Below the pieces are notes generated by a model that was given only the letters and a program-made list of their open reading frames with translations, ran no database searches and was not told where the DNA came from. The translations under genes were made by a program, and so were the position numbers. This document shows, one piece after another, positions 1 to 7,455 of a stretch of DNA of 64,000 nt. Origin of the DNA: Rossellomorea aquimaris. GTDB lineage: Bacteria > Bacillota > Bacilli > Bacillales > Bacillaceae_B. Each line of letters starts with the position of its first letter. The first letter of the stretch is position 1. The stretch is from positions 248,001 through 312,000 of the forward strand of contig NZ_MINN01000074.1 in assembly GCF_001877785.1 (NCBI RefSeq). Reading direction: 5' to 3'.

Positions 1-346
1 GAAGCTGGAAGGAGACGGCCTTGCATTTTTGCATGCCGGCGGAACAATACATAGAAAAGAACTTCAGCCGGGTGAATTGCTGAGAGTCGATACAGGATGC
101 CTGGTCGCCATGACAAAAGATGTGGAGTACAACATTGAGTATGTAGGAAAGATAAAGTCTGCTTTTCTCGGCGGAGAAGGACTGTTCTTCGCCACGGTGC
201 GCGGGCCCGGGACTGTATGGATTCAATCACTTCCATTCAGCCGCCTGGCAGAAAGAATTTATGCAAACGCCCCTGGAGGCGGTAAATCAACTGGAGAAGG
301 CAGTATTTTAGGTGGAATCGGTGATTTCTTGAACGGTGATGATTGA
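1..346 (+). CDS. TIGR00266/AIM24-family protein, 5'-truncated by window edge
   Basis: The open frame runs in from the window edge (first full codon at base 2) and stops at 346, so only about the last 114 residues are visible. The visible part is rich in Gly and hydrophobic strands, with the pattern HAGGTI...[13 protein letters not shown] and a Gly-rich GLFF.TV.GPGTVW.QSLP segment. These are typical of the C-terminal half of the TIGR00266 (AIM24-like, double-stranded beta-helix) family. Function of the family is poorly defined. A TTG at 29 could serve as a start codon but lies inside the conserved fold, so the true start is upstream of the window. Confidence 0.75.
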   Translation, partial: KLEGDGLAFLHAGGTIHRKELQPGELLRVDTGCLVAMTKDVEYNIEYVGKIKSAFLGGEGLFFATVRGPGTVWIQSLPFSRLAERIYANAPGGGKSTGEGSILGGIGDFLNGDD

Positions 347-361
347 TATATGTATGGATTT

Positions 362-392
362 GAGGCAGCAGGGTTTTTTCGCTGTCTTTTTT
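362..392 (+). terminator. Possible terminator after AIM24-family gene
   Basis: GGCAGC and GCTGTC flank a T-rich loop and are followed by a T run, 15 bases after the stop codon. The stem is short, so this is a weak call. Confidence 0.35.
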
Positions 393-427
393 ATTTGCCG
401 GTTTATTCCACATGCCTCTCTGGGCAC

Positions 428-492
428 AGCCCTTCCGCTTTTCATTTGTCCAGCTCCGGCGGCTAGAGGCGACAAGCCGCCTCCGCTTTTCT
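428..492 (-). repeat. Short copy of the 53.6-kb palindromic repeat
   Basis: Read on the minus strand, this stretch begins AGAAAAGCGGAGGCGGCT and continues through CTAGCCGCCGGAGCTGGACAAAT. This closely matches the ends of the units at 53653-53903, with the central hairpin missing. It looks like an internally deleted copy of the same intergenic repeat. It lies between the AIM24-like gene and the P-loop gene and encodes nothing convincing. Confidence 0.65.
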
Positions 493-557
493 GTGTTATT
501 CACCCATTTTTTCTTCCTGACATATGTAATAGTAGATGAAATGGAAAGGGTGGTTTT

Positions 558-1655
558 ATGTCAGGGATTGTACGCCATTATTATGCAGGAGGCAATACAG
601 CGAAAGGATTTTACAGTCTGTATGATTCGGTCCTGGAGGGAATGAATCGATTGTTTATATTAAAGGGCGGGCCGGGAACGGGTAAATCCTCGCTAATGAA
701 GGATATCGGCCAAAGATTCGAAGAAAGGGAAATTGACGTAGAATATTTGCATTGTGCATCAGATAATCAATCGATTGACGGAGTGATCCTGCCTCAATGG
801 GGAGTGGGGATTGTAGACGGGACTGCACCCCATATTATCGAACCGAAGGCACCGGGTGTTATTGAAGAGTATGTCAATCTCGGTACAGCCTGGGATTCGA
901 ATATACTGAAGAAACATAAAAATGAAATTCTGGAGTTGAATGATCTGATTTCTGATAAATTCCAGACGGCATATCTTACTTTTGCTCAAGCATTGGCCGC
1001 CCATGATGACATTGAAGAAATTTATATTTCCAATATGGACTTTAACAGAGCCAATGAGTTAACTCAGGAGCTGATCAATTTATTTTACGGAGACAACTTT
1101 CTTAATAAGGAAGCGAAAGTGGTACACCGGTTCCTTGGTGCAGCTACGCCCGATGGAGCTGTCGATTATATCCAAAACCTGACCCAGGATGTGGAGAAAC
1201 GTTATTTCATCAAAGGACGTGCCGGCTCGGGGAAATCGACTATGTTAAAGAAAATCTCGGCGGCAGGTGAGGAAAAAGGTTTTGATGTCGAAATCTACCA
1301 TTGCGGCTTTGACCCGAACAGTCTGGACATGGTCATCATCCGCGAACAGGGAATCGCCATATTCGACAGCACTGCCCCGCATGAATATTTCCCTGACCGC
1401 GATAGCGACGAGATCGTCGATATGTACGAACGCTGCATCACTCCAGGCACCGATGAGAAGTTCGCTGAGGATATTGCCAGGACCACAAAGGGGTATAAAG
1501 ATAAAATGAAAGAGGCAATCTCGTATTTGAGTGAAGCGAAGGCCCTTCGAGGAAATCTGGAGGCCCTTTATGTGGATGCGATGGATTTCAATAAAGTTGA
1601 ACGACTAAAAGAAGAGATATTCAATGAGATGAATTCCATTGTTGAATCGAAATAA
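558..1655 (+). CDS. Tandem P-loop ATP-binding protein, PRK06851-like
   Basis: A 365-residue soluble protein with two similar halves. Each half has a Walker A motif: GGPGTGKSS at residues 37-45 and GRAGSGKST at 220-228. Each is followed by a matching pattern (VEYLHCASD / VEIYHCGFDP, then GVGIVDGTAPH / GIAIFDSTAPH), which shows an internal duplication. This arrangement matches the uncharacterised PRK06851 family of Bacilli and Clostridia; no substrate is known to me. The ATG follows AAAGGGTGG. The gene stands alone, with a repeat upstream and a terminator downstream. I expect a nucleotide-binding enzyme or regulator and cannot say more. Confidence 0.8.
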   Translation: MSGIVRHYYAGGNTAKGFYSLYDSVLEGMNRLFILKGGPGTGKSSLMKDIGQRFEEREIDVEYLHCASDNQSIDGVILPQWGVGIVDGTAPHIIEPKAPGVIEEYVNLGTAWDSNILKKHKNEILELNDLISDKFQTAYLTFAQALAAHDDIEEIYISNMDFNRANELTQELINLFYGDNFLNKEAKVVHRFLGAATPDGAVDYIQNLTQDVEKRYFIKGRAGSGKSTMLKKISAAGEEKGFDVEIYHCGFDPNSLDMVIIREQGIAIFDSTAPHEYFPDRDSDEIVDMYERCITPGTDEKFAEDIARTTKGYKDKMKEAISYLSEAKALRGNLEALYVDAMDFNKVERLKEEIFNEMNSIVESK

Positions 1656-1663
1656 AAAGTGTA

Positions 1664-1693
1664 GATCACGCGGGGAAGACTGCGTGATTTTTT
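1664..1693 (+). terminator. Rho-independent terminator
   Basis: GATCACGC / GCGTGATT stem followed by six T residues, just after the P-loop gene. Confidence 0.7.
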
Positions 1694-1706
1694 CTGTGCA
1701 GTGGCA

Positions 1707-1735
1707 TTGACAATATACCTATAGGGGTATATAAT
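1707..1735 (+). promoter_or_regulatory. Promoter with CsoR/CstR-type operator in the spacer
   Basis: TTGACA at 1707-1712 and TATAAT at 1730-1735 are separated by 17 bases, a consensus sigma-A promoter. The spacer is filled by the dyad ATACC-N6-GGTAT at 1715-1730. That dyad resembles operators of CsoR-family repressors, of which CstR is the persulfide-sensing member. The downstream genes are rhodanese and DsrE-like, so a CstR-type sensor is the best guess. No such regulator gene is in the window. Confidence 0.65.
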
Positions 1736-1781
1736 TAACTCAAGAACAAATTATGAAACTTTCTAAAGGAGGAATTTACTT

Positions 1782-2075
1782 ATGAAAGAATTATCAACAA
1801 AAGAAGTACAGGAACTACTAAAAAATGATGAACCCAACATAATTGATGTCCGGGAGGATGATGAAGTAGCAGCTGGTATGATCCCTGACGCCAAGCATAT
1901 CCCACTTGGATCGATTGAATCACGTATGGACGAACTGGATAAGTCAAAGGAATATATCATGGTGTGCCGTTCGGGCGGACGCAGTGGACGAGCTGCTCAG
2001 ATCCTTGAAAATCAAGGGTTTAAAGTTATAAATATGACTGGTGGAATGATGGCCTGGGAAGGCGAAGTCGAATAA
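1782..2075 (+). CDS. Single-domain rhodanese sulfurtransferase
   Basis: A 97-residue rhodanese domain. The active-site loop is VCRSGGRSG with the persulfide-carrying Cys at residue 62, preceded by the IDVRE motif (20-24) and followed by a C-terminal NMTGGMMAWEG. It transfers sulfane sulfur in the cytoplasm. The ATG follows AAGGAGG. It is the first gene of a sulfur-trafficking cluster with three DsrE-like proteins and is transcribed from a promoter carrying a CstR-like operator, as in the B. subtilis yrkEFHI and staphylococcal cst systems. The family is certain; the physiological role (polysulfide handling or detoxification) is inferred from the neighbours and operator. Confidence 0.88.
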   Translation: MKELSTKEVQELLKNDEPNIIDVREDDEVAAGMIPDAKHIPLGSIESRMDELDKSKEYIMVCRSGGRSGRAAQILENQGFKVINMTGGMMAWEGEVE

Positions 2076-2093
2076 ATTTTTTTGAGTGTATTT

Positions 2094-2109
2094 ATACCAT
2101 ATAGGGTAT
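2094..2109 (+). promoter_or_regulatory. Second CsoR/CstR-type operator
   Basis: ATACC-N6-GGTAT with the same 5-6-5 layout as the site at 1715-1730, 30 bases before the first DsrE-like gene. A weak promoter can be drawn around it (TTGAGT at 2082-2087, TATTAG at 2107-2112). Confidence 0.6.
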
Positions 2110-2138
2110 TAGATTTAACTAACAGGAGGAATTATGAT

Positions 2139-2534
2139 ATGAGTAAAAAAGTAGCAATCATCGCAAGTAATGGTGGATTATTTGATGCGTATAAGGTTTA
2201 TAACATTGCAACGGCAGCAGCTGCAACAGATCAGGAGGTAGCTATTTTCTTCACATTCGAAGGGTTAAATTTAATTCATAAAGAAGCCTATCAACAGCTT
2301 CCGATGCCTGAAGGTAAGGAACATTTCCAAGAAGGTTTCACTAAAGCAAATGTACCGGCCATTCCTGAGCTTGTAGAAATGGCGAAAGAAATGGGTGTTC
2401 GATTTATCGGCTGTCAAATGACTATGGACGTCATGGGGCTGGATAAAGAAGCTTTCGTAGACGGAATAGAAGTAGGCGGAGCCGTCACATTCTTGGAATT
2501 TGCCAAAGATGCAGATGTTACATTAACATTCTGA
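2139..2534 (+). CDS. DsrE/DsrF/DrsH-like sulfur-relay protein (YrkE-like)
   Basis: 131 residues starting at the ATG after AGGAGGA; longer frames read back through the operator. The N-terminal strand KKVAIIASNGG, a FFTFEGLN segment and the conserved IGCQMTMDVMG with Cys92 are hallmarks of the DsrE-like fold of YrkE/TusD relatives. These proteins carry persulfide on that cysteine and pass it between sulfurtransferases. The gene lies 63 bases after the rhodanese gene, with its own operator-bearing promoter, so the pair is probably induced together. Confidence 0.88.
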   Translation: MSKKVAIIASNGGLFDAYKVYNIATAAAATDQEVAIFFTFEGLNLIHKEAYQQLPMPEGKEHFQEGFTKANVPAIPELVEMAKEMGVRFIGCQMTMDVMGLDKEAFVDGIEVGGAVTFLEFAKDADVTLTF

Positions 2535-2549
2535 TGAAGAATTGAAAAT

Positions 2550-2590
2550 ATAAGAGAGCTATTGGGTTTTCCAGTAGCTCTCTTATAAAA
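2550..2590 (+). terminator. Terminator-like hairpin between DsrE genes
   Basis: A 12-base perfect stem (2550-2561 with 2575-2586) with a T-rich loop. The run after it is A-rich rather than T-rich, so termination may be partial. Confidence 0.55.
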
Positions 2591-2629
2591 ACTGTTTCAA
2601 ACAGAACCCATTGGAAGAAGGGGTGCCTT

Positions 2630-2971
2630 ATGAGGAGATGGGTCTATTTTGTCACTTTAAGTACTAATGCTCCCTATGTGATTAGAGAGGGTATTGAGAG
2701 AAAGAAAAGCGGTGATGACGTAATGATTTTCTTCGATTTGGATGGAGCATATGTACTGGATAAACGTTATACGCAGAAAATGGAGAGATCCCATGGCGTG
2801 GATATGGAGGAAATGCTTCAAATTGCACTTTCTTTAGGGATCAGACTCTATGGCTGCCAATTGAACATTCTTGTTGCAGATGGATTAGAGTTAGTCGAAG
2901 GTGTTGAATTGGCTGGTGTCGTCACGTTTCTTGAGATTGCTTATGGAGCTGATGCAGTATTAAGCTATTGA
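2630..2971 (+). CDS. DsrE-like protein, second paralogue
   Basis: 113 residues related to the preceding DsrE-like protein. The conserved Cys76 sits in IRLYGCQLNIL, and the C-terminal VVTFLEIAYGADAVLSY parallels AVTFLEFAKDADVTLTF of its neighbour. It lacks the long insertion (residues 50-70) of that neighbour. The ATG is preceded by AAGAAGGGGTG. It is probably a sulfur carrier in the same relay. A hairpin separates it from the first copy, so its expression level may differ. Confidence 0.82.
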   Translation: MRRWVYFVTLSTNAPYVIREGIERKKSGDDVMIFFDLDGAYVLDKRYTQKMERSHGVDMEEMLQIALSLGIRLYGCQLNILVADGLELVEGVELAGVVTFLEIAYGADAVLSY

Positions 2972-2987
2972 AGGGGGGCAATCGAGT

Positions 2988-3368
2988 ATGCCTGAAAGAA
3001 AAGTTGTAGTACTCGCACTACATGATGAATTGGAGTCGGTTTATCCTCCGCTTAATATCGCAGTAGGTGCAGCTTCCTCTGGTGCCGATGTTATATTGGC
3101 ATTCTCAAGGAGGGGTGTCAACATCTTGACAAACAACTTTGTTCCTAAGCCATCGAAAGGAATCGAATATTTATCACAGGCACTCGATGCATTCAATGCC
3201 CCTACAATCAACGAGCTGGTTGAGCTGGCAGCCGAAGCCGGAGTGCGCTTTTATATAGTGGATGCTGACCATCATGAAAAGTTGGATCTTACCTACCCTG
3301 CCGAGCAGGTTCCGATCAAGTGGGTTCTGAATGAAAGTAATTCAGCCGATTTGTTTGTTCATTTTTAG
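2988..3368 (+). CDS. DsrE-like protein, third paralogue, no catalytic Cys
   Basis: 126 residues with the DsrE-like layout: an N-terminal strand KVVVLALHDE, then SSGADVILAFSRRGVN, then a long loop and VELAAEAGVRFYIVDAD. Where the other two copies have GCQ, this one has YIVDAD, and the whole protein contains no cysteine. It therefore cannot be a persulfide carrier by the usual chemistry. It may be a structural partner, as in heteromeric DsrEFH/TusBCD complexes. It lies 16 bases after the second paralogue, with GGGGGC as ribosome site. Confidence 0.75.
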   Translation: MPERKVVVLALHDELESVYPPLNIAVGAASSGADVILAFSRRGVNILTNNFVPKPSKGIEYLSQALDAFNAPTINELVELAAEAGVRFYIVDADHHEKLDLTYPAEQVPIKWVLNESNSADLFVHF

Positions 3369-3391
3369 TATCTTAAAGTAAGAGGGGGAAT

Positions 3392-3538
3392 ATGAACCGG
3401 AAGAAATCGAATTGTGGGAATGGAACATGAAGCAAATCTTCAAAGAAAAGCCGCAAACGTTATATACCGCCTTTATGACCGGGCTTGTGGCTGTGGCTCC
3501 TGGCAGGAGTCATCTTATTATTGAATAAGTTTTTCTAA
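3392..3538 (+). pseudogene. Frameshifted small membrane-protein gene remnant
   Basis: A good ribosome site (AGAGGGGG) precedes ATG at 3392, but that frame stops after 12 codons. One base later the frame reads EPEEIELWEWNMKQIFKEK and continues to TAFMTGL. After another shift near 3492 it reads WLWLLAGVILLLNKFF and stops at 3538. Joined, these give a 48-residue protein with an acidic head and one membrane helix. Two compensating one-base indels would restore it. Either it is decayed or the sequence has errors here. I do not recognise the family. Confidence 0.45.
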
Positions 3539-3648
3539 AGAAGGAGCGTAATGAGGCTTCTTCTTTTTTTATCCTATTGATTTTTAACACTGAAACCTTC
3601 AGTATTAATAAGCGAACGATTATTAGCAAAAGAAAGTAGGAACTGTAC

Positions 3649-5040
3649 TTGAATACATTTAGATCCTTAGGGATTTCAGAAGAATTGGATAAAACACTAT
3701 CGAGGATGGGCATTGTGAAACCGACACCCATTCAGAGTGAAGTCATTCTGGAATTAATGAAAGGCAGGGATGTCATGGCAAAAGCCCAAACCGGTTCTGG
3801 AAAAACATATGCATTTGCCTTGCCGATTCTTGAAAGAAGTAAAAAGGGCGGCAGTCACATCCAGGGGATCATTGTCACTCCGACTAGAGAATTGACGATA
3901 CAAGTTGCCGATGTTTTAAAACAACTGACAATGAAACAAAAGAATACGGACATCTTAGCAATGTACGGCGGTCAAAGTCATGAGCAGGAAGTAGAAGAAC
4001 TCCAAAAAAATCCCGCTTATCTTGTCGGTACGCCGGGCCGGGTATTGGATCAAATCAAACGTGGGCATCTGGACCTTTCACATGTGCGTTTTTTTGTGTT
4101 GGATGAAGCAGATCAGATGCTGCAGGTCGGTTTTTTGAATAAGGTGGAGGAAATCATAAAAGCAACACCTCGTTCAAGGCAGATGATGCTGTTTTCAGCC
4201 ACCATGCCGGCACCTGTCAAAAAGTTGGCCCTTAAATATATGAAAGATCCAAAAACAATCGAGATCGAGGGGAAAGCAGCACCTTCATCGATCAATCAAT
4301 TTGCCATCTTCACGGTGGATAAAGCAAAGCAGGAGACGATTCTTCAATTAGTTGAAGCTTTCAATCCGAAAAAGGCGGTTATATTCTGCCGGACCAAAAG
4401 AAGGGTCTCCAAACTTTTTCAAGTTTTCAAATCAAAAGGGACTGAAGTTGCGGAACTCCATGGTGATGTACCACAAGATAAACGGGAACAAGTCATGGAA
4501 TCTTTCAGAAAGGAAGAAATCCCGCTCCTGATTGCAACCGATGTTGCCTCCCGGGGACTGGATATCGAAGGGGTCACCCATGTATTCAACTACGATATCC
4601 CAGAAAATACCGAGACGTATACCCACCGGATCGGCAGGACCGGAAGAGCAGGAGCAGAAGGTTTATCCTATACTCTCTACACTTCTGAAGACAGGCCTTT
4701 ACTTGATAAAATTGAAAGTGATTTACAGACGAGAATTCAAAAACAAAATTTAGGGAACACAATTACCCTTAAAGGGAAAGAAAGTTCATCTTCAAGAAAG
4801 AAGAAAAACAAAAGAAAAAGACCTTCTTCAACGCAGAACAATTCAACAAGAAAAAGTGACAATCAAAAAATCTCTACGGACGAAGGTTTTTATGAAAAGC
4901 GATCAGGAAAGAAGAAAACAGAAAAGAGCTCAAAGGAATCCGCCGGCGTAATATCGGGGAAAGAGCGCAAGAAAGCTAATAGTCAATGGGGAAAGTCAAA
5001 TAAAAAGCCGGTAACCGGCTCGAGAAAACCTAATAAGTAA
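3649..5040 (+). CDS. DEAD-box ATP-dependent RNA helicase
   Basis: A 463-residue superfamily 2 RNA helicase. Motifs in order: Q motif PTPIQ, Walker A AQTGSGKT (46-53), PTREL, GTPGR, DEAD (152-155), SAT, then in the second domain RGLDIEGVTHVFNYD and HRIGRTGR. After about residue 370 comes a roughly 90-residue Lys/Ser/Arg-rich, low-complexity tail that probably binds RNA. It resembles the CshA/CshB/YfmL group of Bacillus, which act in RNA decay, ribosome assembly and cold adaptation; I cannot assign which. The start is TTG after AAGTAGGAA. It is monocistronic, with a strong terminator behind. Confidence 0.9.
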   Translation: MNTFRSLGISEELDKTLSRMGIVKPTPIQSEVILELMKGRDVMAKAQTGSGKTYAFALPILERSKKGGSHIQGIIVTPTRELTIQVADVLKQLTMKQKNTDILAMYGGQSHEQEVEELQKNPAYLVGTPGRVLDQIKRGHLDLSHVRFFVLDEADQMLQVGFLNKVEEIIKATPRSRQMMLFSATMPAPVKKLALKYMKDPKTIEIEGKAAPSSINQFAIFTVDKAKQETILQLVEAFNPKKAVIFCRTKRRVSKLFQVFKSKGTEVAELHGDVPQDKREQVMESFRKEEIPLLIATDVASRGLDIEGVTHVFNYDIPENTETYTHRIGRTGRAGAEGLSYTLYTSEDRPLLDKIESDLQTRIQKQNLGNTITLKGKESSSSRKKKNKRKRPSSTQNNSTRKSDNQKISTDEGFYEKRSGKKKTEKSSKESAGVISGKERKKANSQWGKSNKKPVTGSRKPNK

Positions 5041-5047
5041 AAGAGAT

Positions 5048-5096
5048 GAAGCTGTGCAGGTATCCAATTAAAATACCTCTGCACGGCTTCTTTCGT
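5048..5096 (+). terminator. Rho-independent terminator
   Basis: GTGCAGGTAT pairs with ATACCTCTGCAC around an A/T-rich loop, followed by a T-rich tail, directly after the helicase gene. Confidence 0.75.
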
Positions 5097-5230
5097 TGTA
5101 TACTATCGAAATTATTCTAATATAATAAGTAAGAAATCAGTAATTATTTTAGAATAATAATAGATTGTAAATCCTTTATGTTACTATATTAAAAGGGATT
5201 TCTAAATGAAAAGGAGTTTTTTATATCACA

Positions 5231-5992
5231 ATGAAATTGATTTCCTGGAATGTAAATGGAATAAGAGCCTGCGTAAAAAAAGGATTTCTTGATTACTTTC
5301 AAGAAGTGGATGCAGATATTTTCTGCATCCAGGAAACGAAACTTCAAAGAGGCCAGATTGAATTGAATCTGCCTGGATATGAACAATACTGGAATTATGC
5401 TGAGCGGAAAGGGTACTCGGGAACGGCCGTTTTCACTAAAAAGAAACCCCTTTCTGTATCGTATGGTATACAAGAGGGGGAAACTGAACCTGAGGGCAGG
5501 ATCATCACCTGTGAGTTTGAACGCTTCTATCTAGTAAATGTATACACGCCAAATTCCAAAAGAGATTTATCGAGACTGGATGAAAGACTGCAATGGGAAG
5601 ATACGCTCAGGGATTATCTGATTGAACTTGATCGGACCAAGCCGGTGATCCTCTGCGGCGATCTGAATGTCGCGCATAAAGAAATAGATCTTAAGAATGA
5701 CCGTGCAAACCGTGGCAATTCAGGGTTCACGGATGTAGAGCGAGGAAAGATGACTATGTTTCTAGAATCAGGGTTTGTCGATACATTCAGGTATTTATAC
5801 CCTTATAAGGATGAATCCTATACATGGTGGAGCTATATGAGCAAAGTCAGGGAACGGAACATCGGATGGCGCATCGATTACTTTATAATGTCAGAGGGAA
5901 TGGCTGTGAATCTAAAAGATGCAGGCATTCATTGCACGATTTTAGGAAGCGATCATTGTCCAGTATATTTGGAGCTGGATGAGAACATTTAA
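5231..5992 (+). CDS. exoA: Exodeoxyribonuclease III
   Basis: 253 residues of the exonuclease III/AP endonuclease family, the expected length for Bacillus ExoA. Conserved motifs: SWNVNGIRA at the N-terminus, QETKLQ (metal-binding Glu), VYTPNS, CGDLNVAH, WRIDYF and the terminal GSDHCP with catalytic Asp-His. It cleaves at abasic sites and degrades DNA 3' to 5' in base-excision repair. The ATG follows AAAAGGAG at a slightly long spacing. It reads into a downstream unknown gene 26 bases later. Confidence 0.95.
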   Translation: MKLISWNVNGIRACVKKGFLDYFQEVDADIFCIQETKLQRGQIELNLPGYEQYWNYAERKGYSGTAVFTKKKPLSVSYGIQEGETEPEGRIITCEFERFYLVNVYTPNSKRDLSRLDERLQWEDTLRDYLIELDRTKPVILCGDLNVAHKEIDLKNDRANRGNSGFTDVERGKMTMFLESGFVDTFRYLYPYKDESYTWWSYMSKVRERNIGWRIDYFIMSEGMAVNLKDAGIHCTILGSDHCPVYLELDENI

Positions 5993-6018
5993 ATAAATGA
6001 ATGAAGTGAGGAATACGC

Positions 6019-6483
6019 ATGGTACAGGACAAATTGAACTTTGAGAAACTTACAATCGAATTATGTAATAAAGAGACCGATGAACTGATAAGGCAGGTAT
6101 CATCTTCATTTTTAGAGGAGGCTCTGGAGTACCTGAAATCTAATGAAAATGAATACATTTTCATCGTAGCAGATGAGTTCGATAAAATTAGGATTGATGG
6201 ACTTTCACTGGAACGTGATGATCTGTTCGGCCATTACGATGCCATGTTCGGGTTGAAGATGCAAAAGAAGTACAGAGAAGAAATCGTCTCTTTCCTGGAA
6301 GGGACGCTGCAGGGAAAGAAGGGATATAACCTGCTTTTTAACGGAGAAGACGGCTTGTGGGATGTGAATCTCTCCATCAATGATCTTCCTTCTTATGATA
6401 AGAATATGACGTTAAAGGATGCGGTCGAAGAGATCCATTCGTATCTATCTGAACTGCTTGAAAAAATCACAGAGAAGAAATAA
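6019..6483 (+). CDS. Conserved acidic cytosolic protein, function unknown
   Basis: 154 residues, no membrane segment or signal peptide, strongly acidic, with predicted helices and a C-terminal stretch LKDAVEEIHSYLSELLEKI that looks coiled-coil. Not recognised. The ATG follows GTGAGGAA, and the gene lies 26 bases after exoA, so the two are probably cotranscribed. Codon use looks like its neighbours. Confidence 0.65.
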   Translation: MVQDKLNFEKLTIELCNKETDELIRQVSSSFLEEALEYLKSNENEYIFIVADEFDKIRIDGLSLERDDLFGHYDAMFGLKMQKKYREEIVSFLEGTLQGKKGYNLLFNGEDGLWDVNLSINDLPSYDKNMTLKDAVEEIHSYLSELLEKITEKK

Positions 6484-6508
6484 GCACCCCGGTTATGATT
6501 TGGGGTGC
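6484..6508. terminator. Weak bidirectional hairpin
   Basis: GCACCCC / GGGGTGC perfect 7-base stem between two convergent genes. There is no clear T run on either side. Confidence 0.4.
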
Positions 6509-6518
6509 CGCTAGTGAA

Positions 6519-6827
6519 TTATCTCTCTTGATCCCTTAAGTGGGCCATTTCTTCTGTTACCACAATGGCGAGGTCTGTATTGCCGAATAAGGAGAGTACG
6601 CCCAACAGGGTCGAGTCGGCGATTTCTTCGGACTCCTCCTTCGGCACCGTCAGGTCGATTCCCTGCTTAAGTGCAGGGTTTGCCGCTTGTTCAGGATAGG
6701 CCTTTTTATAGATGTCTGCAGGATTAAGATCATTATTTACGCACCACTGCGCAAACACAAGAATCATCATGTTTTCGTCTTTCTGATAGTTTGAAATGAT
6801 CTTGTCTTCAAGTTCTTTATTGTTCAT
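6519..6827 (-). CDS. Small conserved protein, YxiS-like
   Basis: 102 residues, acidic and soluble. The N-terminal MILVFAQWCVNNDLNP...YKKAYPEQ pattern is reminiscent of the small uncharacterised Bacillus protein YxiS; this is recalled, not searched. It starts at ATG after AGGAGCG on the minus strand and converges on the preceding unknown gene. No role can be given. Confidence 0.65.
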   Translation of the reverse strand: MNNKELEDKIISNYQKDENMMILVFAQWCVNNDLNPADIYKKAYPEQAANPALKQGIDLTVPKEESEEIADSTLLGVLSLFGNTDLAIVVTEEMAHLRDQER

Positions 6828-6981
6828 GTTAGTCGCTCCTTAAAGGTTCTGTCGACTATCATTATATCGAAGGACAGGAAGGAATCCTATTAAAAAAGAT
6901 AAACGGGACATCATGGTTTTCTTTTGAAATGATCCCGTGTATAATTGAGGGATATGCAAAGCGAAAGGAAGATATTTTTTA

Positions 6982-7266
6982 ATGATCATTACTGGCCACA
7001 CTATGGAAGAACTTAAAGATCCTACAGGTATTTTAAGCGGCAGCCGCCATGAAATGATGCTGGCGATTGAAGTTCCTGAAGACGATGAAATGTTTTCAGA
7101 GTCCGGGTTATATATAAAAACCATCTTTGTTCAAGACGGAGATGTGTCACGGATTGCACAATATCAAATCATTGAAAGAGATACTGAATCCATCCTTGAC
7201 TTTGAGTTGGAAGAAGACGAAGAAGCCCAGCTTCTACAATATTGCAAAGAAGCCTTTACGAATTGA
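6982..7266 (+). CDS. Small acidic protein, possibly DUF6509
   Basis: 94 residues. The N-terminal pattern TMEELKDPTGILSGSR and the acidic C-terminus (FELEEDEEAQLLQYCKEAF) suggest the small Bacillus-specific family DUF6509, though I cannot confirm it. There is no signal peptide or membrane helix. The ATG is preceded by GAAAGGAAGA. A clear terminator follows, so it is a single-gene transcript divergent from the YxiS-like gene. Confidence 0.6.
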   Translation: MIITGHTMEELKDPTGILSGSRHEMMLAIEVPEDDEMFSESGLYIKTIFVQDGDVSRIAQYQIIERDTESILDFELEEDEEAQLLQYCKEAFTN

Positions 7267-7271
7267 CTGTA

Positions 7272-7306
7272 AACATCTTATCTTTTCTGGATAAGATGTT
7301 TTTTTA
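7272..7306 (+). terminator. Rho-independent terminator
   Basis: AACATCTTATC / GATAAGATGTT stem with a long T run, just after the small acidic protein gene. Confidence 0.8.
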
Positions 7307-7401
7307 TACTAAAAAAAGATTGATTCGTTTCTGACGGCGGTTATTCTTCGAGCTGCTGAAAACATTGTCGGAATAGGATGTATCAAAATGAAAGAATATG
7401 C

Positions 7402-7430
7402 TATAATTATGCTAGCACACGATAGCACAT
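7402..7430 (+). promoter_or_regulatory. -10 box with one-turn direct repeats, likely RHH operator
   Basis: TATAAT at 7402-7407 is followed by TAGCACA at 7413-7419 and TAGCACA at 7423-7429, spaced exactly 10 bases. Direct repeats one helical turn apart next to a ribbon-helix-helix gene suggest an autoregulatory site. No good -35 box is visible. Confidence 0.45.
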
Positions 7431-7455
7431 CGTTTTATGGAGGTTTTAACACTTT

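Noticed and set aside
336..539. 67-codon frame after the AIM24-like gene
   Set aside because: Overlaps the terminator and repeat copy; Phe/Pro-rich random composition.
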